From positions 25,104,309 to 25,168,308 of the forward strand of contig OW203766.1 in the NCBI GenBank assembly GCA_934045905.1: 64,000 bases of DNA, given 5' to 3'. Source of the DNA: Leuctra nigra. Lineage: Eukaryota > Arthropoda > Insecta > Plecoptera > Leuctridae. The notes below the pieces were generated by a model. It did not search any database. It was not told the DNA's origin and saw only the letters and a program-made list of their open reading frames with translations. Position numbers and translations under genes: made by a program. Shown here in pieces: positions 49,101-60,300 of the stretch; the first letter of the stretch is position 1; each line of letters starts with the position of its first letter.

Positions 49101-50670
49101 AGAATGTGCAACAAATTTCAAATTCAATACCTCCTACCTACTAGTTTAAAATTGTGTAGTTGCACTGAGCTAGCTGGTCCAAAGGATCAATACAGTATTT
49201 ACTATTTAGTGTATTGTGTATTGTATTTCTCCCCCAAAAATTTAAAATTCAAATTAAGAATCTGTGGCTGGCAAATTTTAGTGACCCATCAAGTTCTTTC
49301 TTAAAAATTGTTGTCTTGACTGAAAATTCTCTAAATTAGTACAACCTTTGACGAAATAATAGACAAAAACTATTATTTCGTCTAAGGCTACACCATTATT
49401 ATCTCAATCATATTTTATTCTAGAAGAATTTTCGTCTCTAAGATCTTGTTCTTCTAATCTTAATGTTTGACTTTGAACACTCTTCAGGACTTCCACTACA
49501 GGGAATGTTTGAAGATAAATCCTCGAACCAGGCTTCAACATCACATTCCATGTCAACTGGTGATAACCGGTGTGCTGAATTACCTCCGCTTGAAGCAGCT
49601 TGGAGAAGCGCTGGATCCTCGTACGTTGTCTGAAATCTCGTGGGATGTCTTCCGAGATGAATCGCACGTTGATCTGATCAAGAGCAGTCTGCAGAGCTAC
49701 TCGGATCCACAACTAGAAGACTTGCCGTATGAAGGAGGTACGTTAACTGAGTCCTCTGCAGTTCTTGTTTCAATAATCATACTTAAAAAATAAATGATAT
49801 ACCTGCCTACGTGCCTTACAAGTAGGAGACCCGAAGTCTATTGTCACAATTTTGTGTTGCAGACTTCTGGAATCATGTAATCAAGTTCAAGGATCAAATA
49901 ATCGTTATGACTCATTATGACCGATAACTTGGAACTACCCATTTTACCAACGTCCCTTTTCTCGTACTGCATCGCAATTGATGTTGAAAGAACTATAGTT
50001 ATATTTGTCATGAAAATTGAAAATACAATTAATTTTGGCAGCCAATGTTTTATGTCTGAACAATGTACCTATTTGTAATTGTTCTTATGAGTAAACGAGA
50101 TAGTTAGTAGCAATATATGATCACTACTATTTATTTATTACTACATCCAAAGTATGATGAATCTCTTTAATTTAGTTCAGCATTTTTAAATGTTATTGGC
50201 AAAATTGTGTTCCTTAATTATGTATTTAGGTACCTCGTTTTAGGTTTTGGACTTGGTAATATCTCTTCAGTTGTGTTACTCCATGGTGTAGTGCACAGAA
50301 AGAGAAAAGTGCATACATCTTCTACTGCAAACGTAAAATAAACACATTTCTTGTACTAATGTTCCGTGAATTATTTCAGACCCGCATTGGCGCGACATAC
50401 TGGATCGAGCGCTGGAAATTGACAAAGCTGTCGAAATATTTAGCATGTACCCCACATTGTTGGGACACGATTACAAACAGACAACTCTCTTGGAGGACCT
50501 TCGACTGAAAGATCTCCCGTTGGCGGCAGCATTGCTCCGGCCCCTCCAGAAGAAAACCTACGGGATTCTGCTGATGGAGAAGAAGATAGTGGAACCGGTG
50601 GAAGAGTGGTGCGTTATTGGGGAGGACATGGAGCAATGGCAGAAGAGAGTCGATCCCGCCTTTCCAGAAG
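46116..50670 (+). CDS. XPG/FEN-like domain protein, FAM120-related, array unit 5 (active-site residues lost)
   Basis: Exons 46116-46832, 49488-49737 and 50380-50670 join in phases 0 and 1 for about 419 aa, starting MGIRGFGIFVDSKYPD. The fold is recognisable (IKGLVDKYKRDNG, YDRSALPEVL) but the putative active site is eroded: VDVWS keeps the first Asp, YFDTF keeps the second, NEGNKHLAGFA lacks the DEE acidic patch, AQDTEYF changes the second Asp to Glu, and CGNH replaces CGND. A frame is also open 8 codons upstream to another ATG (46092), but MGIRG aligns with the paralogues. Intron 1 is 2.66 kb because it holds a TTAA element with a nested hAT and another inverted repeat. Exon 3 ends at an intact donor (gaag/gtaggc). 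Probably a catalytically dead paralogue, if expressed. Confidence 0.82.
46930..48380. mobile_element. TTAA-flanked fold-back MITE, copy 2, with nested hAT
   Basis: The ends ttaaggtggtgcaagcgc and gcgcttgctcaccttaa mirror copy 1 at 5655-6192, in the opposite orientation. Without the nested 892-bp element and its duplication, the length is about 551 bp against 538 bp for copy 1. Shared internal blocks include acttagggttat and ggcgcctaatta. Confidence 0.85.
47429..48320. mobile_element. Non-autonomous hAT, 'cagtggcgtcggaa' ends
   Basis: Perfect inverted ends cagtggcgtcggaa and ttccgacgccactg. The 8-bp duplication cttatgaa is at 47421-47428 and 48321-48328. It contains repeated aatcgctgcg.ggcat blocks and a core (gctccggacccgcattgtgc, tgggg) shared with the caggcgc-taggaa family. 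Confidence 0.92.
48425..48728. repeat. Inverted repeat, possible MITE, in unit 5 intron 1
   Basis: The left part (cgacccctattttttacca, acggctttaccgattgtct, tagtaaatctgtgcctcta) returns inverted at the right (tagaggcacagatttact, agacaatcggtcaagccgtt, aaaaaagtaggggccg). Arms are about 100 bp and imperfect. Confidence 0.7.
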
Positions 50671-51403
50671 GTAGGCAACATTAAAACAAACAGCTATGTC
50701 AACAAAACTGTTGATAATCAATAGGAAATTCCATTCACAAAATGTTGAAAACATGAGTGAGTATCATAATGAGTAATGCACAAATATTTAAATAAATTAT
50801 GCAAGAAATAAATATCTTATAAACTATGAAGACATTTTTAATTACATTTTTTACTCTATTCACCTTATTGTGCGATTGAAGAAATGGAATGAAAATAAAT
50901 GATGATTATAATGGTGATAAATGATGATTATTTTGTATCTTTTAGAAACTATTGAGTGACAAAGTATTTATTAAAAAAAATGCTAGGTATATATTTCCAA
51001 TCTTTCCTACACAGTGAATCTGTGTTGTTGTCTAGCATATTTATTTTATCAATTATGTTTGATCCACTCGAAATACGAAATAATTCTCATGTGACAAGAC
51101 ATCTATATTACTGAGGATAACGTTTACTTTTGAGTCCACCTACCTACCTACCAATTATCTTCAAAAGTTTACTTTATAAAGTGGATAGGAAAATGGCCTG
51201 CATTGAAGAGCTTTTTGAATTTTGCCGCCCTTTTAAAAGGCGGGAAGAAAGCAGCCATTACTTTGGGGAAGTCTTCTCATTTTGGCAAGCTGTCACTTTA
51301 GTATTTTCGCAAGGTGCTGTCCTTTTTAATACGTATTATAAAAGGACGTAGTTGTTGTTGAAAAGTACCTAGATAATACATTGTCTCTGATAACACAGGT
51401 GAA

Positions 51404-54400
51404 ATGGGAGTTGTAGGTTTAGAAGCATTTTTGGAGCGTGAGTGCCCACAAGCATGTCGAAGAGTGAAGATTGAAAGACTTGTTGAGCAATACAAGCAAA
51501 ATTACAAAACAGAGAAAGCTTTGCTCTTGGTTGATGGATCAAACTGCCTAAGATTTCTGTACTGTGGTTTAAATGGGTTTCTTGGGGGCCAGATGAAAGA
51601 ATTTGTAGGCGTGATTCAAAACTTCGTCGAAGCATTCAAATCAATCGGTATTACTCCAGTGTTCTATTTCGATGGATATTCAACTCTCCGCCTCCGCGAA
51701 TCCTGGAATATGATCCGCACTAACGACCTGAAGATTGCGTATCAAACTTTCGATCTCATACAAGAAAACAACTTTGCTCCGGAACACGAGAAGTTCATTC
51801 ACCCTTGTGGAATTGCGATTCACTTTCGTAATGCTCTGAAGTACCTATTCAATTGCGATGTGAAGGTTTCATTGAACGAGGGTAATAAGGACATTGTACC
51901 TTTTACACGAGACAACAAGTGTTTTGCCATCCTCGCTCAAAATACGGACTATGTAATCTACGATGTCGGAGCGTATTACTTCTCGATGAAGGATTTGGAC
52001 TTGAGGTCAATGGAAACGACGTTGTATGATCGATGTGAGCTTGCTAAATCCCTCGAGATTCTTCCGTGGCAACTGCCGCTGCTTGCGACTCTGGTTGGCC
52101 GGAGCTACGCGGATGTTCGTGAACTGAAGGTATGCATCGCTATGGCAACTAACATTTGACTTTTACCTAGTTATGTTATTGATGTTAAATAGAGAGATTG
52201 GGGCTGATATAGGCAGCGTGTTTAGACAACAGATGGCACTGTAAAAAGTACAGACAGAGCCACCTAATCTGTGGGAAGGAAGCTTACCTTTTGGCAAGGC
52301 GTCCAAGTCGCTGCAGTTATATGTTATGTTGCTGCACATATTACGCATTATCAATTCTTAAAATTTACACATGTTTATCTAATGTTTATTCGCCTACAAA
52401 ATATTAATAATAAAGTGTTCACAATTTCACTGAATCTGATCACAATATTAATTTGCGCGACTTAGTTTGATTCCGAAATATTTTGAGTACATTTGTTGAC
52501 ATCTGATCGGTTGCTAGGTCACGGCCAATGAGAAATAAAACAGTTGACGATCTTCCCACAAAAGTTGCTAATTTCTCTCACTCGTGGCGAACTCTCGGTG
52601 CCTGACCCAAATGACAGACAGGACAAATGCTTCATTTAAAAGACTTGATGATTGCCTGATATATTTATTTAAAAAATTGGGAATAACAAGTTTGGAGAAG
52701 ACTAGTGAAAATATATTTGATCGGTACTGGACAAGTAATCCTTGTTATTTAAAAGCCTCCTTCTCATTGACACATTAACATTTACCTAAACTTTATCTGA
52801 TATTGCCATCAAATCTTTAACAGCAAATCCGTTTCTTTCGAATGTATACAGTAGGTACCTACCTATTTAGTTTGACCAATTACCTATAATCATTTGGTCA
52901 GTGTTCTGTGCCAATCTTTCATTCCAGACTGATGTAAAAATTAATATGGTACAAACATGACACATAATCAGTGGCGGCCCGTGACCCAAGAGTGAGGAGG
53001 TGCACAATTTTTAAATTTCGCTGAGTACAATGGGAGATTTGGGGGGGAGGGGCCCCAAGCGCATGCGGGTCCGGGGCGTAGAGTCCCGGGGAAAAAATTG
53101 GATTTTGGATTGGATTTGACGCATTTTTACGCATTCTGAACACCTCTAATAGGTACATCTATTTTTATTTTTTATTCATCACGAATTTTAAAAATAAAAA
53201 AATTGTCAGAAGTACCTCTTATTCTAGTATTTTGGTAATTTTACTTATAGTGCTCTTGTTATGATTGTTTTATTCACTTCTTACCTTTATCGCTTCTGTC
53301 TATTTGAGTCCGAATTAAATTTTCTCACAACTGTACGGTTATTTTTTACCACTGTTGTTTGACTAAATTGAAGTATCGGTTGATGTGGACCCACACGCCT
53401 GCAGTATTGTCTCACGGTGTTTTGTTCTTGAATTGTTTTATTGGACAAAACAATTAACGAATCAATATCATTCATGATTACTACTTAATTATAATAAATA
53501 TAATGTACTACAAAAATATACAAACACAACCTTTTAGTACAAAAATCACTCGATTCGATTCATTCACACGCAATCCACTTGACAATGACATCATAGTAGG
53601 TAAGCTTGCTGCTGACGAATCTAATGCGACAGCGACTGCGCGTGAAGTGTACAGACCGTCGTTTGCCGAAAACATCGACCATTCTGATCAAGCGAGGCAA
53701 AGCGCATTCAATGCGTGGGTTCAAGTCAAGAAAGTGCACTCAGTCGAGCTAATAGGAAGGCGCCTAAAGCGTAGGACGGGTAGTAGAGTTTTGAATGGGA
53801 AATCCAGAGTAGCTGGTCTCCCATATACTATAACATGCTCGGCAATCGAGTCACTTTTGAATGTAATGCTATTTGATAGGACATCGTTTAGCGCGCTGCG
53901 TATAAGGCGGGGGCTCGGGCGGGGGAGAATGAGAGTCTACGAACGAAGCGCGCGAAAACACAATAATTCAAACAAATTAAATTGAATAAGAGGAAGAGAT
54001 CAAAACTATTTTGATTTGTTCAAAAATAAGTTTTTTGGGGAGAAATACAGGCGGTGCAGTGCACCGTGTGCTCCTATGGACGAGCCGCCACTGCACATAA
54101 TTCTATGAATACTTTCTCCACAGGATTTCCACTTGCGAATGTGCGTAAAACCTCACGAGAGGCACAGATTCTCCGAGTTCGTTCCATTCCGAAGACGGTT
54201 GCTGGGCATTGCGAACTACATACTCCGCAGGTGCTACGAGGGAGTTCTTGGACAGAAGTCGTTGACCTCAATCGCGTGGGACGTGTTCCGAGATGAATCT
54301 CGCACCGCTTTCATTAAGAACAGTGTGCAGTTGTATAATCCACAGAGGGAAGTGGCGCCTGATGGTGGAGGTATGATAATACGATATTTTAATCAATATT

Positions 54401-55754
54401 ATGGATGGCGACCCAAATAACTGGTCCGATTTATTTATTATTCTCTAAGAGCATTTTTAAATGTAGTAGCCGTAACACGAATCTGTAGTTTATAATTATT
54501 TTTGAGAACTAAGGACATTCAAAAAAATTATTAACCTTTTAAATATTATTAATTATTATAGAATATAGGTACGACCTAGGTACCTAATTCATAAAAAGAA
54601 AAATTAGTCAACCAATTTTTGATCGTGAGAGTAAAATCTGTATGACAAGGTTTGTTTATTCTATTTTGTATGGTGTAGCTAGGTAACATTTATTTCATGT
54701 ACGTACACTTGGCACATCTAAAAATGATCGCTCAATGATTGACTGAAAAATATTAGTTTGCACAATCAATCAGTCCCTTCCTCACTTTAGTAGGTGACCT
54801 CTCATATCAATGATAATAACAAGCCTTGGTATGGAGCGTGAACAGCAGTCTTTCAAAGTTGTTCACCCATCATTTTTTATTTGGCCAAGTGCAAGGTATT
54901 TCCAGTCTAACTAGGTACATGCTTATAAGCAGATATACGCGATTATATCCCGAGGCTCTAGTGACGACATCGGAAGTTATCTATGCACAATATCGGTCAA
55001 CTATTCACCCTGCGTTTGTTTACATGGCCAACTGATATAATTAACTGAATAATTTCACTGCTCCTGTACCATAGATCACTTCCGATGACGTCGCTAGAGC
55101 CTCGGGCATAATCGCTTATGAGTTATGAGCATACCTAGTTAGACTGGAAATACCTTGGGCCAAGTGTACCTACCTACCTATTTAATTTTAATTACCTACT
55201 TGTCTAGAGATACCTTACCTACTAAACTAATATCTTAAGGAAATTAGGTAGGTAGGTACCTACCTAGATACTAATTATTTTTTGAAATGTACCTAGGAAA
55301 GGAACATTAGACTTAGATATTAGACAAAGCCGTTTATTTTTATTGATTTTTGCAAAACTGGCCACTAACTATATTTTAAAGAAATATATTTCGCCAACAC
55401 AAATTCTGCATGATTTTCTACTCTCGTCATACGTATTGAGAATGTTTTCAACTTCTTCAGACTCCAACTGGGGCAAGATACTCTCCGAGGCACTGGAGAA
55501 CCACACTCTCGGCTTGGATTCCACCGTCTACCCGATCATATCCGGAGCTCACTTCGAGTTGTGCACCGCCATGGAGGACTTCCGACTCGGTGACCTCCCG
55601 TCGGCAGCGGCGCTGTTCCTGCCACTCCGCCAGAGAGTCTACGGCATCCTGATGATGGAGAAGGAGGGGGACAAGACGGTGCTGGAGTGGTGTATTAATG
55701 GGGAAGACGTGGAAGAGTGGGAGAAAATGGTTGCTCCCGTCTTTCCAGGTGGAG
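51404..55754 (+). CDS. XPG/FEN-like domain protein, FAM120-related, array unit 6
   Basis: Exons 51404-52129, 54124-54370 and 55461-55754 join in phases 0 and 1 for about 422 aa. It starts MGVVGLEAFLERECPQAC. The first two acidic sites are kept (VDGSN, YFDGYS). The DEE patch is NEGNKDIVPF, the next site is AQNTDYVIY (first Asp to Asn), and the last CGND motif is VGRSYAD, so the metal-binding set is incomplete. Exon 2 has IAWDVFRDES and exon 3 has LGDLPSAAALFLPLRQ, RVYGIL and LEWC, as in the paralogues. Donor ggag/gtaagc is intact; without splicing the frame runs 34 further codons to 55858. Upstream, ataacacag/gtgaaATG is a plausible acceptor that is in frame with the unit 5 exon 3 donor. A hAT element fills over half of intron 1 and ends 30 bases before exon 2. 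Confidence 0.85.
52969..54093. mobile_element. Non-autonomous hAT in unit 6 intron 1
   Basis: Ends cagtggcggcccgt and acgagccgccactg are inverted with one mismatch, and the 8-bp duplication cacataat flanks both sides (52961-52968, 54094-54101). It carries the gcgggtccggggcg core of the other hAT copies. A 160-codon open frame inside (53503-53985) shows no transposase motif. Confidence 0.93.
54885..55170. repeat. Inverted repeat in unit 6 intron 2
   Basis: The left arm (aaggtatttccagtctaact, cccgaggctctagtgacg, catcggaagt) returns inverted at 55069-55170. Arms are about 100 bp with a loop of about 80 bp. Probably a MITE. Confidence 0.75.
55170..55300. repeat. Tetranucleotide-rich tract (ctac)n and (ggta)n
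   Basis: Runs of tacctacctacc followed by aggtaggtaggtacc form a low-complexity inverted microsatellite. Similar stretches occur near 43040-43210 and 52850. Confidence 0.7.
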
Positions 55755-55858
55755 GTAAGCGATGGAATTGTTTTATATTTAACGTAGAGTGTAAATGTTT
55801 TGTAAACGATAGTTTTAATAAAATAAATGACACATTAAAACAGGCCCCAGAGTCCTGA

Positions 55859-57335
55859 TTCTACAACTATTTTCGATTACTAGCGGAATCGCAATGTCTA
55901 AAAGCTTTAGCCAAAATCTCATTGCTAGTGGATTTGCTTACCGCTTTGCAGTTATGGAATCGGGCCTCGGCGAAAACCTGGTTTTAAAGATGTGTGCCTA
56001 TAAAGAGATTGAAATTTGTACCTCATCTTCCTTCAAATCCATATCTTTTACTACATGACATACCATACCAGTTATTTTCTTCACTTTAGTCACAACCTAA
56101 ATAACCAGTGCTTGTTCCACTGTAAACTTATTTCACTATTTTTTAGAGTTTTTAGCTCTATGGTTGTTTGGCACGAATATCGATGGTGAAGCAAAGAGTA
56201 AAAAGGGGTGCCTTAGATTAGAACCCTATGTTTCAGCCTTATTATTTTCAAGTCCTACATTATCAATACATGCCGCCAGGCGCGTAGGAAGGGGGGGGAG
56301 GAATGGGGGGAAAATCCCCCCCTCTGATTCAATTCCCCTCCCTATGCTCTTATACATTTATGTGTCAAGAAAAAAATTTGCTTTAAAAGTGTTAAAATCG
56401 AGTAGAAATGCACCAAATTGATGCCTGAAATTCCAAAAAATTCCGGGGCCATGCGCCCCGGACCCGCATTTTGCTGGGGGGCCCTCCTCCCAGCCCCCAT
56501 TGTCTTTGTAGACACTAGACACTATGTCCAGCTCAAGTTATTTTACAATATTATCCCCCCCCTCGCAAATTTAGTTCCTACGCACCTGCATGCCGCGATA
56601 TTCATTTGTTCAAGTGATGATGTGCACTTCTTATATTTTGGAAAGTGAACCTGCCGTAACAGTGTAACAAACTAAAACTTAACGAAGTATAGTTCGGTAA
56701 ACTATTAGGTACTCATCTCGAAATACTAGCCTATCTATCTTGTATCCTGATGCTAAGCCTGATGGATCAACTAAGTGGAAAGAAGGTGAAAAGGAAAAAT
56801 TAAAATGCTAATATATATAATACTTTTTTGTATTTTAATAAACACGAATTACATAATCGAAAATACAATATCATTAGTTATTAGTAGGTATGAAATAATT
56901 AGATATAAAACGTTAATATAAAATCAGTGTCACGGGGCTATTAATAGCAAAAAATCGCGGAATAAAATATAAATAGTTCCAAACGAAGTGAACACACTTT
57001 TGCATCGTATCTAGACTCGAGACTATTTGGCTAGCACATCACAGTGAAAAACTAACAAATAGACAAATCCACTTGATTACAATTGAACTTATGATCAAAC
57101 TTATGTTCAATCATCAATGCAGTATTTCAGCAGTTTGTCCTTACTTTTTAATTTTCAATCAAAACAATCATAACAATCAAATAAGGACCTATGCATAATT
57201 TTTATCATCTGAAATACAAAACAATGTTTTATCCATAATCAACAAATTTGTCTAGTTGTTAGTTTATTTCGTACTGCGCTGTATGCTTTCAGTTTTATTC
57301 TTCACTTTCCGTTATGAAATGAATGTTCGAGCACA
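55859..57335. other. Gap between XPG-like unit 6 and the serpin 3' end
   Basis: I looked here for a shared C-terminal exon of the array and saw none on the plus strand. It holds a hAT MITE at 56277-56588 and AT-rich sequence. On the minus strand, AATAAA (plus-strand tttatt near 57263) lies about 70 bases past the serpin stop. Confidence 0.55.
56277..56588. mobile_element. hAT MITE, 'caggcgc-taggaa' family, copy 3 (inverted)
   Basis: Ends caggcgcgtaggaa and ttcctacgcacctg. The 8-bp duplication catgccgc flanks both sides. The core ggggccatgcgccccggacc is the reverse complement of that in copies 1 and 2. Confidence 0.92.
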
Positions 57336-60300
57336 TCACTGATTTACCAGAACTCTCTGGTTGAAGACTATCGCGTCTGCGTCGTGCCCCTGCACGGGCC
57401 GCATCTGTTGTTGATACGTCGTCCTTCCGTTCGATACCTCGTCCACGTTAGTTTGAGCCGGTACGCCCCGATCGCTTCCCTGGAATGAGGTCCCAGGACT
57501 TGAGTAAAAGTGCGGACCAGCGGGCATGGGCACAACATACTGTATGCTAGGCTGCCTGGGAGTGTATTCAATATTCTGATTCGGCTGAGGGCGATATTCC
57601 GGCGCTTTTGCCGTCACAGATTTCGGGTTGACCTCGGGCCTTCGCTGGGAATCGTAATTGTTTTGTGGATATCGAGTGTCATAATACGGGGTTTGAGGAG
57701 GATTGTAAGCTTGTGGTGGGGGGAACGCGGAAAGGCCGATGGCCTGCAAGACCGGCTGTTGATTGTATTGTAGCTCGGATATCGGAGCCATGTTTTGGGG
57801 AGGCGACTGTCTATTTTCAACATTCGAAGGATATCTCATTTGATCGGTTTGATAGTTACCATCTTCATTGAACGCGATCTGCGAGGTGGGTCTTTCTGGG
57901 CGTTGTTGTGAACTTGGATTCTGATATTGAGTCTGTGTAGGATTTGTCTGGCTAAATACTGGCCTCTCTGTAGGCCTTTGTTGCGAATTTGTATTTTGAT
58001 ATTGAGTATTGCCCTGATTTGGCGGGCTAAACGTAAATGCCGGTCTTTCGGTGGGTCTCTGGGGAGAATTTGTATTCTGGTAATGTGTCTGCGAAACCGG
58101 TCGCTCAACAGGCCTTTGATTTGAGTTTGTGTTCTGATAATGCGGTTGTGTCTGCGTAACCGGTCGCTCTACGGGCCTTTGATTTGAGTTCGTGTTCTGA
58201 TATTGCGGTTGTGTCTGCGTAACCGGTCGCTCTACGGGCCTTTGATTTGAGTTCGTGTTCTGAGACTGACTACTCGCTTGACCCGTCGGCTTTGACGCGA
58301 ATTGGAACTGGTTAGTGTTAGTTGGGCTATAGTTAGGTCTGTTAGTGGAGTAACCTTCAGTGGACGTCGGCCGACCACGCTTGGGCGGCTGCGGATAGAT
58401 CGACTGCAGCTCCTGGTCTTGCGTCGGACGCTGTCGCGCCTGGTCGGGCTCGGAAACGCGACCCGCGAACAAGATGGCGTTGTTGATTGTCGAACGGATG
58501 AAGAACAGGAACGGATGGTCAGCGCGGAATGACGCGATTTGCGTTCCCATCAGCGGCACGACGAGTGCACCTGCAAGTTAGCAAACCGGCATTCAAAATC
58601 GATCTTATGGTTTTTTAAATTAATATAACTTAGAAATTGTAGGTCTTGAAATGCCAAGTTTAACAACAGACATGATTTACCACCTTTCTGGCAATGAGTT
58701 TGTTTAAAATAAAATGTATCTGCAGTGGCATAATATTATTTATTTTTCTGTATTCATAGCTTCGGGTAGCTTATTAATGTTTGCGTGTTTTCAGCCAATA
58801 AATAAATACATTTTGTTTTAAATCAAACTAAGATATTTCCTACATTTTATTTGTTTTGGTTTGCTGGGTCAAATTTAACTAATAATAAATAATCAATTGT
58901 GGTTATCACTGACATTTTGTTAATTGAGGGATTCTTATGCCCAGCCTAGTTAACTCTTTTTACTATGAATTTTTACTACAAAAACACAGAATAACAGCCA
59001 TTCAAATGTTTCTCACCAAGGTGGCTTCACCAGACGCGTGATGTCACATGCAAACTATGATTAGGCAATTCTGTTTTTATGATGATAGCGATATTTTCAA
59101 TTTTTATCGCATATTATTTAGTAAATTTATACCGCGTGATTATTGTGACATAACCATGAGGTGTATTGAAAAGGTAGAGGTCACCGACCTGTGCCTCCAG
59201 CCGCTTCGCTGCCCTCCTCGTTGACGATGATCTTGGCCTTGTGGAACACGTTGCTGATTGTCGCGGTGGCCTCAGTGCCCGCAAACATTCCCGTCAGGTT
59301 GGAGCTCGGCGAGAATATTTCACGGATGTTGAGCTGTGCGTGCAAACATTCGTTAGTTCAAATCTTATGTGACAAAAATAGATTGCTATTTTACTGGATT
59401 AGGTATTGATGTATATTTAAAAAAATCATTGAATCGATTAAATTGGATAATAGTTAAAAATAAAAACATTTTATGAAATTGTCAAATTGATTGAAAAACT
59501 TAAAATACCTTGCCGACTGGAAATATTTTGAAATTTGTTGTAGCATAGGGAAAGAAAACAATTTAGTGTATACTGTATGCCATTAATTTTAAACTATAAA
59601 TCAGAAAACTGAATATAATTAGATCAGGAATTTCAAACCCTCGAAGGAGAAAAACAGTCGCATGAGGAGCATTTTTCAGTAAAATAACTTTTTAAAAGTC
59701 ATCACACCATTATAATGAGTTAACATCGATTATACGTTCAATTCAATTAACGAGTGGAAGCCCAGTATTTGGCGCCGTTAACCCATCTGTCCAGTGTCAC
59801 ACAAGCATAATACTACTCTACTGCATAGACCTGTAAGAAGCAATTACGTTTCACCTGTGGATGTGCCTCAAAACCGCAGAATAAGTTGCTAAAAACAGAT
59901 AAGCAATAACGTGATTACTGATTAGTCATGCTGTTCGTTCATAATTATTCAAGGAATCTTTTGTGCTGTTAACCGAGCGTTTGTCCTAATAGCAATGAAG
60001 TTTTAAATGTGCGATACTAAAGTAGGCAGCAGGCGATCTGTGGATTGGATTTTATTTTAAAACCGTTGTTTTACGAACACCTGAGTTAGCTCAACTTGGA
60101 GTCCAGACTCATTCCCATTGTTAGAATCATCTCTATTATTAGTTATTTATTTACTAATTGTAATATAATATCAATTTAATATTACATTGTATAAAACTTG
60201 AAAAAGTTGACAACTATTGCTTGGTTGGACTTCAACTTTTTTACGTTTTAAACGATGCAAACGTACATGGTTTCAAAACGTGAATCTTAAGAATTGGCCC

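Noticed and set aside
53503..53985. 160-codon open frame inside the hAT at 52969-54093
   Set aside because: No transposase motif and no resemblance to a known family; probably chance within a non-autonomous element.
30323..55754. One giant polyprotein made of all six units
   Set aside because: Exon 3 donors are phase 1, but the upstream acceptors of units 1, 3 and 4 are out of frame and that of unit 2 meets a stop. Only unit 5 to unit 6 has a good in-frame join.
57510..58532. Plus-strand open frames across the serpin tail
   Set aside because: They are antisense shadows of the repeat-bearing serpin exon, which has the better evidence.
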